The notes beneath the pieces are model-generated. The model searched no databases. It saw nothing but the letters and a program-made list of their open reading frames with translations, and was not told the DNA's origin. DNA of 39,188 nucleotides from Rhodospirillaceae bacterium UBA4468. Lineage in GTDB: Bacteria; Pseudomonadota; Alphaproteobacteria; Rhodospirillales; Casp-alpha2. A program made the translations under genes and the position numbers. Location of the stretch: assembly GCA_002389385.1 (NCBI GenBank), contig DGOK01000130.1, forward strand, positions 23,446-62,633. The letters run 5' to 3'. Position 1 is the stretch's first letter. The number at the start of each line of letters is the position of its first letter. Below, piece after piece: positions 14,695-23,146 of the stretch.

Positions 14695-16344
14695 CTATTG
14701 AACGGGAGATGGTAACGTTGCAACAGCAGATACCGGCACTAAAGCGACCCCTTTGTCTTTGATCGTCGCAATCCAATCCAAAATATTCTTAATCGATACA
14801 GGATATGGCCGCGCTGTCGCCATAATTGACCCACGTTCCTTGGCCATTGCCTCAAGGCGATCAAGATTTGTTCTGATTTGTTGAATTCTAGGAATTGCGT
14901 CGATATACATTTCGCTCTCGGCATAGGCAATATTGAGCTCTTTTGCGATCGGTAACGCTCCGTTGCGTGAACGCGCACCGCCAATCACAAACATCAAGCC
15001 ACGATCATTTATTGTTTTAATAACTTGGCGCAATTGGCCGTCTGCATTCATAAACCGTGATCCCATCATCGTCACGAGACCAACGTAACCGCCTGCACTG
15101 GCCATCACAGTATCAAGGCGGCTCTCATTCTCTGCCAATTGAATGCGTGTATCCAAGGCCAACGGCCCTGCGTCTTCCAGGGGGAAGTCTTCGCTTTCCA
15201 TCGGCATGGAAATATAAACTTCGTGACCTGCCAAGCGTGCCCTGAAGACCCAATCATCCAGATCACGGGCGTAAGGGCTTAGAACAATGCTGACCTCGGC
15301 AGGTAGCTTTTTGATCGCCCCTAATGATGCCTGACGACTAAGCCCAACACCTTCAATCATTAATGCGATTTTCGGTTCTGTAATACTTGGATCTAGCGGT
15401 CTTGCGTAGACCTGCCAAGGTTTGGAGCCGTTTGAGCCAATCTTGGGGAGTTTTCCAACCCCGTCTTTTTCTTCAAGCAATGCACTGATTGGCGCTTTTG
15501 AGAGAGCGCGGCTTTGATCTGCTGCACTTGGCTGATCAGGAATGAGTGCCATAGCCCCACTTGCCACTGCCGGGATCACCATACCGCCCCCAGCTGAATT
15601 TGAGCCAATAACAGAATTCAGACTGTTCAGCGAATTCATTGTCGTGCCGGATGTTTCCTCGCCTGGAGCCGTAGAGGCAAAAGAACTGGATTCTGGTTCA
15701 GGTGCTGCATCAGCAGGCACGGGCGCGGCAGCTGTAGAATCTTCCGCCGGCTGTTCACCAAACGCGGCACTGTTCAAACTAGAAATACTGGCGTTCAAAC
15801 TGCCAGGCACGGCGGGCATGTCCATGGAAACAACGCCTGGGCGTTCTTCTTTCTCAGCAACAGTCGGCTCAGAATCGCCCGAGAATATCCACCAACCTGC
15901 GCCTCCAAGAATACTTAAAAGTAAGACGGCAAATCCAAAGGCTGCGAAAACAATCGCCTTTTTCCTGAAATCTGCATCGTCTTCTTCGTCATCATCTTCT
16001 TCGAAGTCGCCATCAAAATCATCATCCATATCATCAGATTGATTTACGCCGGCGCCATCTTCGCCAACCATCTCGTGTTCTTCATCATCGGCGATGTGTT
16101 CATCGGCATCATGGTCGACGTCACCATGGTCGTTGACGTCATGATATTCTTCTTCAGTCGCAGGACCATCGCCATCAGCATCATTCACTGCTGCCGGAGC
16201 CGATGATGCATTCATGGATTCTTCTAGTTCGTCGTCGACATCATCTCCGAGGCCCTCGCGATCAATTTCCTCAATGACAGAATCATCTTCGTCAAACTCG
16301 TCTTTTTCCTCTTTCTTTTTACCAAAGAGTTTAGGGAGTTTCAC
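14695..16344 (-). CDS. YibQ-type divergent polysaccharide deacetylase homologue, metal site degenerate
   Basis: The 549-residue protein has an extremely acidic N-terminal region (residues about 15-125, rich in Asp/Glu), one transmembrane helix (about 130-153), a Ser/Ala/Pro-rich linker and a C-terminal domain of the divergent polysaccharide deacetylase family. Family landmarks are recognisable (IALMIEGVGLSRQA, LSPYARDLDDWV, HEVYISMPMESEDFPL, MMGSRFMN, ATARPYPVS). The usual metal or catalytic residues appear replaced: IDD to IEG, LLHLPM to YISMPM, NNHMGS to TMMGS, VDSR to IGGAR, and GHP to ARP. It may be non-catalytic. Start GTG 16344 is chosen because GGAGG lies 5 bases upstream; GTG 16356 is the alternative. 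It follows envC-ctpA, as yibQ follows envC in E. coli. Confidence 0.82.
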   Translation of the reverse strand: MKLPKLFGKKKEEKDEFDEDDSVIEEIDREGLGDDVDDELEESMNASSAPAAVNDADGDGPATEEEYHDVNDHGDVDHDADEHIADDEEHEMVGEDGAGVNQSDDMDDDFDGDFEEDDDEEDDADFRKKAIVFAAFGFAVLLLSILGGAGWWIFSGDSEPTVAEKEERPGVVSMDMPAVPGSLNASISSLNSAAFGEQPAEDSTAAAPVPADAAPEPESSSFASTAPGEETSGTTMNSLNSLNSVIGSNSAGGGMVIPAVASGAMALIPDQPSAADQSRALSKAPISALLEEKDGVGKLPKIGSNGSKPWQVYARPLDPSITEPKIALMIEGVGLSRQASLGAIKKLPAEVSIVLSPYARDLDDWVFRARLAGHEVYISMPMESEDFPLEDAGPLALDTRIQLAENESRLDTVMASAGGYVGLVTMMGSRFMNADGQLRQVIKTINDRGLMFVIGGARSRNGALPIAKELNIAYAESEMYIDAIPRIQQIRTNLDRLEAMAKERGSIMATARPYPVSIKNILDWIATIKDKGVALVPVSAVATLPSPVQ

Positions 16345-16424
16345 GACATCCTCCACAACCGGCTATTGTTCTGGCAGGCAACGACTGAACAGGGACATAC
16401 ATACATGAACAAATGCCCTTTTAC

Positions 16425-17753
16425 TTACTTTGCAGCAGCGTTTTGGTTCATGATCGACAGTCCGCGAATCAAGTCCAATGCCCGGCTCAATTGATAATCC
16501 TGAGCTTCTGGCTTTGCCTCATCGGATGCTTCCGTCTCATCCTTTGGCTCGTCGGATGGTTTTGCATCTTTACCATCCTCGCCTGTACCCGTGTCCAACG
16601 CACCGCGAAGGCTCGCTTCGCTTCTACGCGGCCGGCTCGACGTGATCTCTTCAAGCTTTGCCTGCTTCACAAAAATATCAGGCTCGACACCTTTGGCCTG
16701 GATTGAGCGACCAGACGGGGTGTAATAGCGCGCTGTCGTTAACCGCATAGCACCGTTACCAGACAAAGGCATGACCGTCTGCACGGAGCCCTTACCAAAG
16801 GATTTCGTTCCAAGGATAACGGCACGGCTATGATCCTGAAGTGCACCAGCGACAATCTCAGACGCGGATGCAGACCCACTATTGATCAGTACAACAACCG
16901 GCAAGCCTGATGCCAAGTCGCCTGTGCGTGCATTGAAACGTTGCGTTTCTTCTGGTTTGCGTGACCGCGTAGAAACAATCTCGCCACGGTCCAGGAATGC
17001 ATCGGATACGGCAATTGCCTGATCCAGCAATCCGCCTGGATTATTCCGAAGGTCCAAAACGATGCCCTGCAATTCGTCGCCAACTTCGTCTTTGATTTTC
17101 GTAATCGCGCGCTCAAGACCTTTGTCTGTCTGCTCGTTAAATGACGTAATACGGACATACCCGATCTTACCTTCAACACGTGATTTAACTGAGGTGATTT
17201 TGATCACTGAGCGTGTAATTGTGACATCAAAAGGCTCGCGGCCTTCGCGGACCAGCGACAAGCGGATATCACTGCCAACCTTGCCGCGCATCTTATCGAC
17301 GGCTTGTGTCAGCGTTAATCCCTGAACAGACTCGCCATCCAAGTGCGTAACAATGTCACCAGATTCAATGCCTGCACGGAACGCTGGCGTATCATCGATT
17401 GGCGAAATGACTTTAACAAAGCCTCCCTCCATCGTGACTTGAATACCAAGACCACCGAACTCGCCTCGGGTATTGACCTGCATATCCTTGAAGCTTTTTG
17501 CATTGAGGAAACTTGAATGTGGGTCCATGGCGGCCAGCATGCCGGTGATGGCAGCTTCAATCATTTCTTCTTCGCTTGGCGGCTCAACATATTCGGCGCG
17601 AACGCGCTCAAACACATCACCAAAAAGAGCCAAAAGACGATAGGTCTCTTCGTCATTCTTTTTCTCATCGGCCGCGAATGCAGGCGTCGCCCACACAAAC
17701 AAAGAAAGCACCAAAGTCGACGCACCCAGCGTAGACAAAATCCGTTTAGTCAT
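16425..17753 (-). CDS. ctpA: S41-family carboxyl-terminal processing protease
   Basis: The 442-residue periplasmic protease has a signal peptide (cleavage after ATPAFA, about residue 27), a PDZ domain (about 100-180, GGLGIQV then GIESGDIVTHLDGE), and the S41 catalytic core: NSGSASASEI with nucleophile Ser296, and GTKSFGKGSVQ with Lys321 and Gln325, matching the Ser-Lys-Gln arrangement and the 25-residue spacing of CtpB. The C-terminal tail (about 385-430) is Asp/Glu/Lys-rich and low-complexity. Family members trim or degrade periplasmic proteins, including cell-wall hydrolases. The ATG overlaps the envC stop by 4 bases, pointing to joint control of peptidoglycan enzymes. Confidence 0.93.
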   Translation of the reverse strand: MTKRILSTLGASTLVLSLFVWATPAFAADEKKNDEETYRLLALFGDVFERVRAEYVEPPSEEEMIEAAITGMLAAMDPHSSFLNAKSFKDMQVNTRGEFGGLGIQVTMEGGFVKVISPIDDTPAFRAGIESGDIVTHLDGESVQGLTLTQAVDKMRGKVGSDIRLSLVREGREPFDVTITRSVIKITSVKSRVEGKIGYVRITSFNEQTDKGLERAITKIKDEVGDELQGIVLDLRNNPGGLLDQAIAVSDAFLDRGEIVSTRSRKPEETQRFNARTGDLASGLPVVVLINSGSASASEIVAGALQDHSRAVILGTKSFGKGSVQTVMPLSGNGAMRLTTARYYTPSGRSIQAKGVEPDIFVKQAKLEEITSSRPRRSEASLRGALDTGTGEDGKDAKPSDEPKDETEASDEAKPEAQDYQLSRALDLIRGLSIMNQNAAAK

Positions 17754-18961
17754 CCGTTTACCTCATTTTTTCGCGCAGCCAACCAAGGCAGCGGGTTTAT
17801 TGGTTGGCCGTCGCGACGTAACTCAACATAAAGAATTGGTTGGCCGCTTCCGCTCTGCTCCATAATTCCGACAGGTTCACCGGCAATAAGCTGACGCCCC
17901 TGATCAACATCAATGCGGGTCATCCCCGCTAATAGGCTATGATATCCCTCGCCATGATCGATGATCAAGAGAAGCCCATAGCCTCGAAACTTACCAGCAT
18001 ATACTACAGTTCCATCATAAGTCGCGGTCACTTGTGCTCCCAAAGGCGTGACAACCGTCAATCCTTTGCGCGCAAGCCCGCCATCAGTCTTTTCACCATA
18101 TCGGCCTGAAATCTTGCCAACAGCAGGCAAAGTCAGCGTTCCACGGGCTTTGCTGATCGCCCGGAGTGTTCGCTTCACGCCCTGAGATGTCGATTTTGCT
18201 GCGACTGAAGTTGAATTTGGTGGCTTTGTCTGGCTGCGGGCTTGTTCTTTTTTAATGCCCTGCAAAAGCTCTCGAAGCGTCTTTGCCTTGCCCGCAAGCG
18301 CAGCGATTCGCCGTTCCGCCAAAATAGCTTTCTTATCTGCACGGCGCTTAAGCACCTTTTTACGCGACATCAGCGCACCCAGACGGCGGCGTTCCCGGTC
18401 GAGTAATTCGCTGGTATCTCGCAAGGCCTTTTCGCGCTCAACGATTTCAGCACGTGCACGGACAAGAAATTCCAATTCATCACGAAGCACTACGGCGTGA
18501 CGTTCAACTTCGCTGACGGCGCTTTTAAGAAGGATCGCCGTGCGCACTGTATCAGAAGGCTTAACGGGTTGCGCAATAAGTGCTTCTGGTGGGAATTGAG
18601 CAATCCGCTGCATTGCGGCCAAAACACGGCCAAACTTAGCGCGGCCATCGCGGAGGTCGCTGGTCTTCCGTTCCGTGAGCCGCGCTAAGGCAGAAAGTTT
18701 AGTTTGCAGCGCGTACACTTGTTCTTCATGACGCTGCACAGCCTTGGCGGCACTGACCAGATTTGTCTGCAAGCTGGCGATATCGCGCGCCATGATCTCA
18801 GCACGCGCACGCGCTTCATCAGCGGTAGATTTCTCCGCACCTATTTGCTTTTCGATTTTCTTTAAGTCTTGATTGGCTTGACCAGACTGTGAACGCGCAT
18901 CGCCGGATAGAGGTAGACTCAAGCAAACAAACACGACAAAGCCCGCGCTGAGATAGCGCAC
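17750..18961 (-). CDS. envC: EnvC-like murein hydrolase activator (degenerate LytM/M23)
   Basis: The 403-residue protein has an N-terminal signal peptide, a long coiled-coil region (about 25-240, rich in Lys/Arg/Glu/Ala) and a C-terminal LytM domain (about 285-400). The zinc ligands of active M23 peptidases are missing: H-x-G-x-D is RKGLT, the AHL histidine is AGM, and the H-x-H pair is ILYVE. That pattern matches EnvC, which binds and activates amidases at the septum but does not cut peptidoglycan itself. The start is GTG 18961, 16 bases after the gpmI stop. ctpA overlaps its 3' end. Confidence 0.88.
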   Translation of the reverse strand: MRYLSAGFVVFVCLSLPLSGDARSQSGQANQDLKKIEKQIGAEKSTADEARARAEIMARDIASLQTNLVSAAKAVQRHEEQVYALQTKLSALARLTERKTSDLRDGRAKFGRVLAAMQRIAQFPPEALIAQPVKPSDTVRTAILLKSAVSEVERHAVVLRDELEFLVRARAEIVEREKALRDTSELLDRERRRLGALMSRKKVLKRRADKKAILAERRIAALAGKAKTLRELLQGIKKEQARSQTKPPNSTSVAAKSTSQGVKRTLRAISKARGTLTLPAVGKISGRYGEKTDGGLARKGLTVVTPLGAQVTATYDGTVVYAGKFRGYGLLLIIDHGEGYHSLLAGMTRIDVDQGRQLIAGEPVGIMEQSGSGQPILYVELRRDGQPINPLPWLAARKNEVNG

Positions 18962-18977
18962 GCCTGATCTTATTCGC

Positions 18978-20543
18978 TTACTCAGCGGCAGCGGTCGCAG
19001 TGGCGTTCTCCTTAATCAAGCTTCTGCCCGTCATTTCAACAGGCTGGGGTAAGTTCAATAATCGCAAAATCGTTGGCGCAACGTCAGATAGCCGCCCCTC
19101 GTCCAAACTCGTCACATAGGCAGGCGGATTGACCATAATAAATGGAACTAGGTTAAGAGTGTGTTGCGTATGCGCACCACCGTTCTCGGGGTCTATCATT
19201 TGCTCGCAGTTTCCATGATCCGCACAAACCAGCATAACGCCGCCGGTTTCATTCACGGCAGCTTCAAGGCGTGTCAAAGATGCATCGATGGTTTCCGCGG
19301 CCTTCATTGCCGCCTCAAGAATGCCCGTGTGGCCAACCATGTCACCGTTTGCATAGTTCACAATGATCAGATCAAACGCATCGCCCGTAATCGCATCCAC
19401 AAGCTTGTCCGTGACTTCTGGCGCAGACATTTCAGGCTGCAAGTCATATGTCGCAACTTTGGGTGACGGGACAAGAATCCGCTGTTCACCTGGAAAGACT
19501 TCTTCACGCCCACCATTCAAAAAGAATGTGACGTGCGCATACTTCTCGGTCTCAGCAATCCGAAGCTGCGTTAATCCAGCTTCAGAAGCGACCTGACCCA
19601 GAATATTCGAGAGCTTCGTTGGCGGGAAAATTGCTGTCAGATAAGCCGCATGGGCGCTTGAATACTGAACCATACCCATTTGCGCTGCGAACGAAATTTC
19701 ACGAGGGCGCTCAAAACCATCAAAGTCAGGCGCACAAAGTGCGGCCATGATCTCGCGCGCACGGTCAGCGCGAAAGTTCGACATTAAGACCCCATCGCCG
19801 TCTTGCATGCCCTCGTATCCAGAGATTGGTACAGGCAGGACAAACTCGTCCGTGAGCCCATCCGCATAGGCCGCATTCACTGCAGCTTCAGCATTCTGGA
19901 CCGCTAATCCCTTAGCGTCTGTCATACATGCATAGGATTGTTGAACACGTTCCCAGCGATTATCACGATCAAGCGCATAATAACGTCCCGACACTGTCGC
20001 GATACGGCAATCATCCAAATCAGCAATATCTGCTTCAAACGTCTGTATGTGTCCAATGGCAGCCTTTGGTGGCGAATCACGTCCATCCAGGAACCCATGA
20101 ATGCGAACTGGAATACCTTCAGCACACATAATCTTGGAAATGGCGACTATATGATCTTGATGTGAATGCACACCACCCGGCGATAGCAGGCCCAAAAGAT
20201 GACACGCGCCACCACTTTTCTTTAACGCAACGACAAAGTCTTTGACCGACGCCTCGTCTTTCAACGTGTCGTTTCGGACAGCAGTGTCGATCTTGGGCAA
20301 TTCTTGCATCACAACTCGACCCGCACCCAAGTTCATATGACCGACTTCGGAATTGCCCATTTGCCCTTCAGGCAAACCAACCTCCAAAGCTGACGCATTG
20401 AGCCTGGACCGCGGATACTTCGTTAACAATGCATCCCATGTCGGCGTGCTTGCCAATGAGATCGCATTATCTAAAGCATCCTCACGCTCACCCCATCCAT
20501 CAAGGATGCAAAGAACAACGGGCTTGGGTCGATATGTTATCAT
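18978..20543 (-). CDS. gpmI: 2,3-bisphosphoglycerate-independent phosphoglycerate mutase
   Basis: The 521-residue glycolytic/gluconeogenic enzyme interconverts 3- and 2-phosphoglycerate with two Mn2+ ions. It has LCILDGWGE at the N-terminus, the phosphoserine motif PEGQMGNSEVGHMNLGAGR, GLLSPGGVHSH, FLDGRDSPP, SNFRADRARE, VCADHGNCEQM and GAHTQHTLNLVPF. All major metal-binding and catalytic segments are intact, and the length is standard. The downstream envC gene is the usual neighbour (as in E. coli). The GlcG/HbpS-like gene lies 12 bases upstream, so the two are probably co-transcribed. Confidence 0.95.
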   Translation of the reverse strand: MITYRPKPVVLCILDGWGEREDALDNAISLASTPTWDALLTKYPRSRLNASALEVGLPEGQMGNSEVGHMNLGAGRVVMQELPKIDTAVRNDTLKDEASVKDFVVALKKSGGACHLLGLLSPGGVHSHQDHIVAISKIMCAEGIPVRIHGFLDGRDSPPKAAIGHIQTFEADIADLDDCRIATVSGRYYALDRDNRWERVQQSYACMTDAKGLAVQNAEAAVNAAYADGLTDEFVLPVPISGYEGMQDGDGVLMSNFRADRAREIMAALCAPDFDGFERPREISFAAQMGMVQYSSAHAAYLTAIFPPTKLSNILGQVASEAGLTQLRIAETEKYAHVTFFLNGGREEVFPGEQRILVPSPKVATYDLQPEMSAPEVTDKLVDAITGDAFDLIIVNYANGDMVGHTGILEAAMKAAETIDASLTRLEAAVNETGGVMLVCADHGNCEQMIDPENGGAHTQHTLNLVPFIMVNPPAYVTSLDEGRLSDVAPTILRLLNLPQPVEMTGRSLIKENATATAAAE

Positions 20544-20555
20544 GCGCGTACTAAC

Positions 20556-20987
20556 TTATCCTACGTCAGCAACCAAACCGGCAGCTTCGATAGCCGTAAC
20601 AGCCGCTGTCTCGTCATTATCAGAAATATCGCCTGTAATGCCGACTGCACCCAGCGTATTACCGGACGCGTCTTTCACCAAAACGCCACCTGGGACAGGA
20701 ACCAATGATCCGTCAGCCAGCTCATTCATAGCCTGAATAAAAAATGGCTCAGCTTTTGCGCGCTCAAAAAGGGCGCGAGAGCCTAAACCCATGCAAAGCG
20801 CACCATTGGCTTTACCAATCGCGATTTCAGGACGCAGATTCGATGCACCATCTTCGCGCTCAAGCGCCTTAAGATTGCCAGCCGCATCAAGAACGGCAAC
20901 GGTTAATGGCTTCAAGCCGAGCTCACGGCCTTTTGCACGTGCATCCGCAACAATTTGACGGGCCTGGTCAAGGGTTAGATTGCTCAT
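20556..20987 (-). CDS. GlcG/HbpS-family protein (heme-binding-type domain)
   Basis: The 143-residue single-domain protein has the family pattern MSNLTLDQARQIVADARAKG (first 20 residues), LTVAVLDAAGNLKALEREDG, and PVPGGVLVKDASGNTLGAVG followed by GITGD. The family includes GlcG of glycolate operons and the heme-degrading HbpS; no metabolic partner is present here, so the function is unknown. No signal peptide is visible, so it is probably cytoplasmic. ATG 20987 is chosen because GGAG precedes it by 6 bases; ATG 20999 lies just ahead of that site. Confidence 0.82.
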   Translation of the reverse strand: MSNLTLDQARQIVADARAKGRELGLKPLTVAVLDAAGNLKALEREDGASNLRPEIAIGKANGALCMGLGSRALFERAKAEPFFIQAMNELADGSLVPVPGGVLVKDASGNTLGAVGITGDISDNDETAAVTAIEAAGLVADVG

Positions 20988-21068
20988 AAAAGTCTCCATT
21001 TATTAAATTCATTTCATTGGCGCGGACATTACCACCGCACACTCGGAGGTTAAAGCCGAACATCGTCT

Positions 21069-21527
21069 TTAATCTCGATGATATGGATGTCCGGCGAGAA
21101 TTGATTGGGCGCGGTAGATTTGCTCCGCCAGCATGCCGCGCACCAGCATATGCGGCCAGGTCTGCGGCCCAAAGCACATGATTGTATTCGCGCGTGTGCA
21201 AATTGCTGGATCAAGGCCATCAGCACCACCAATAATGAACGTACAATCGCGGATACCTGAATCCTGAAGGCCGCCTAGTTTCTCAGCGAACTGTCGGCTT
21301 TTCATCGCCTTGCCACGCTCATCCAATGCGAACACATGCGCGCCTTCAGGGATTTTATCCCCGATCAATTTAGCTTCGCGTCCCATGAGCTCAGGCCCAG
21401 ACAACGGGCGCTTCTCCTCGACCTCAATAAGGTCAAGGGATGGCCGCAAACGTTTCAAATATGCATTAAACAAGTCTTGCTCCGGGCCACGTTTCGCGCG
21501 CCCAACAGCGATAAGGCTTAACCGCAC
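21069..21527 (-). CDS. rlmH: 23S rRNA (pseudouridine-1915-N3)-methyltransferase
   Basis: The 152-residue SPOUT methyltransferase methylates pseudouridine 1915 of 23S rRNA in assembled ribosomes. It begins MRLSLIAVGRAKRGPEQDLF, has VFALDERGKAMKSRQFA, the knot motif FIIGGADGLDP, and the C-terminal LVRGMLAEQIYRAQSILAGH followed by PYHRD. All match RlmH (YbeA), and the length is standard. The start is GTG 21527 with AGAGGAAAG upstream. It lies behind rsfS, the arrangement seen in most proteobacteria. Confidence 0.95.
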   Translation of the reverse strand: MRLSLIAVGRAKRGPEQDLFNAYLKRLRPSLDLIEVEEKRPLSGPELMGREAKLIGDKIPEGAHVFALDERGKAMKSRQFAEKLGGLQDSGIRDCTFIIGGADGLDPAICTRANTIMCFGPQTWPHMLVRGMLAEQIYRAQSILAGHPYHRD

Positions 21528-21559
21528 CTTGCTTTCCTCTTCTCAAACCACACCGCTCT

Positions 21560-21976
21560 TCAAGCGGGCGTTACCGCTTGAGGTGTCGAAGCTGTGCCAC
21601 CGGCAATCATATCCGGAACATCCCAGAGCTTTTCCAGGGCATAAAAGTCACGAACTTCTGGCCTGAATAAATGTACCAACACGTCACCCGCGTCGATAAG
21701 CACCCAGTCACCTTGACCAGCACCCTCAATAACCACGTCTTTAACGCCAGATCCTTTGAGTTTCTGAGACAAATTAGCAGCCATAGCGCCAACCTGTCGA
21801 CTGGATTGACCCGTGGCAATAACCATAAAATCAGCCATCTCGGTTTTGCCGGCGAGATCGATGATGACAATATCAACCGCTTTGTCATCTTCGAGAGAGG
21901 TTTCCACCAATGTCCGAAGTGTATCTCCGGACAGGCGGGTTTTCGTTTTACTTGGTATCTCCATATTCCTTTTCAT
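21560..21976 (-). CDS. rsfS: Ribosome silencing factor RsfS
   Basis: The 138-residue protein binds L14 of the large ribosomal subunit and blocks subunit joining during starvation. It shows DDKAVDIVIIDLAGKTEMAD, FMVIATGQSSRQVGAMA, and GQGDWVLIDAGDVLVHLFRP then EVRDFYALEKLW, the diagnostic C-terminal half. An ATG at 21976 and another at 21964 (MEIPSKTK) are both possible; AAAAGGA between them sits rather close to the second, so the start is uncertain by four residues. It lies between nadD and rlmH. Confidence 0.93.
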   Translation of the reverse strand: MKRNMEIPSKTKTRLSGDTLRTLVETSLEDDKAVDIVIIDLAGKTEMADFMVIATGQSSRQVGAMAANLSQKLKGSGVKDVVIEGAGQGDWVLIDAGDVLVHLFRPEVRDFYALEKLWDVPDMIAGGTASTPQAVTPA

Positions 21977-22033
21977 CGAATTATAAAGTGTGTCACAGAA
22001 ACAATTCCTGTCTCACGCTCCGTATTAAGCAGC

Positions 22034-22621
22034 TCAATCATTGGGATTGCCCTGCGCTCGTATACGCGTCGCCGATTCTGGATGTTCGCGGATTTTCAAC
22101 AACATCCAAGCTGGCACACGCGCATTCGCCAGACGCTTCGCTTGAGCTTGGGGCCACCGGTCCCGAGCAAATCGCCGGGCTGCCACACTAAATGTAGCCC
22201 TTAAAGAATATCCCGGGCGGCCAAACACTGCAACGGGGACAATATTAAATATCTCGGTCCAATTCCTCCATTTATGGAATTGCAGCAGGTTATCGGCCCC
22301 CATCAACCACACAAAAGCTGTATCCGGGAATTTGCTCACCAATGCTGGCAACGTATCGCAGGTGTATCTGGTCCCTAAATCAACCTCAATATCGGTTGGA
22401 AAGATACGTGGATTAACATATGAAATCTCGTCTGCTTGTTCCAGACGCGCATCAAGGGTCTGCATCCCATCCGAAGATTTCAGCGGATTTTGCGGCGAGA
22501 CCAACCACCAAACCTGATCTAAATCAAGCATGCGCAGCGCGCTCTCGCTGATATGCAGATGGCCTGCGTGAGCGGGATTAAACGACCCACCCAAAAGACC
22601 AATCCTCAATCCAGATGTCAT
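22034..22621 (-). CDS. nadD: Nicotinate-nucleotide adenylyltransferase
   Basis: The 195-residue enzyme forms deamido-NAD from nicotinate mononucleotide and ATP. It has the nucleotidyltransferase signature LLGGSFNPAHAGHLHIS (9-25, with HAGH as the HxGH motif), WWLVSPQNPLK, and FVWLMGADNLLQFHKW. The C-terminal motif that is ISSTxIR in most members reads ESATRIR. ATG 22621 is preferred; a longer frame would start at TTG 22633, directly after the ytoQ stop. The rsfS and rlmH genes follow, the classical proteobacterial order. Confidence 0.92.
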   Translation of the reverse strand: MTSGLRIGLLGGSFNPAHAGHLHISESALRMLDLDQVWWLVSPQNPLKSSDGMQTLDARLEQADEISYVNPRIFPTDIEVDLGTRYTCDTLPALVSKFPDTAFVWLMGADNLLQFHKWRNWTEIFNIVPVAVFGRPGYSLRATFSVAARRFARDRWPQAQAKRLANARVPAWMLLKIREHPESATRIRAQGNPND

Positions 22622-22633
22622 ATCCAGCGACAA

Positions 22634-23122
22634 TTACTCAGCCGCATCTGCGTGGACTGCTGGCATCGCACCCGTAATCACATAAGCCAGCGCTTGAACA
22701 ACTTGCTCTGGTTCGCGAGCAACACCGTGTGCGGCGCCGTCGACTTCTTTGAGGGCGTGATCAATTTCGGTTGGGTGCAATGTAATGTATGGAATATCCA
22801 TTGCTGCTGCATAACCTGCATCAAACGCTGCATTCCACTGCTTATACTTTTCACCAAAACGTACGACAGCAATATCTGCACTTTTCAAAAGTGTTTTCGT
22901 GCGAATGGCGTTCAGTTGCGCACCTTTACGGTCATGCCAGACTTTGTTGCTCTCGGCACCGAATACAGCCACGCCACAATCATCAGAATCTTCGTGCACG
23001 GTGATCGGAGAGACCAATTCAACTGGCAGACCAGCGGCTTCAACCCCAGCCGCAATTCGCTCGCGCCAATCCGTGTGAATTTCACCTGATAAATAAACAG
23101 TCCAAACTTGTGCTTCGCTCAT
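22634..23122 (-). CDS. YtoQ-family protein
   Basis: The 162-residue protein matches the YtoQ family, which is related in fold to nucleoside 2-deoxyribosyltransferases. Marks are VYLSGEIHTDWRERI near the N-terminus, PITVHEDSDDCG, and KWNAAFDAGYAAAMDIPYI after ADIAVVRFGEKYKQ. The biochemical role of YtoQ is not established to my knowledge. A strong ribosome binding site (AAAGGAGAT) precedes ATG 23122. It sits between proA and nadD, with its stop codon close against the nadD start. Confidence 0.85.
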   Translation of the reverse strand: MSEAQVWTVYLSGEIHTDWRERIAAGVEAAGLPVELVSPITVHEDSDDCGVAVFGAESNKVWHDRKGAQLNAIRTKTLLKSADIAVVRFGEKYKQWNAAFDAGYAAAMDIPYITLHPTEIDHALKEVDGAAHGVAREPEQVVQALAYVITGAMPAVHADAAE

Positions 23123-23146
23123 AATATTATCTCCTTTAAATCGAGT

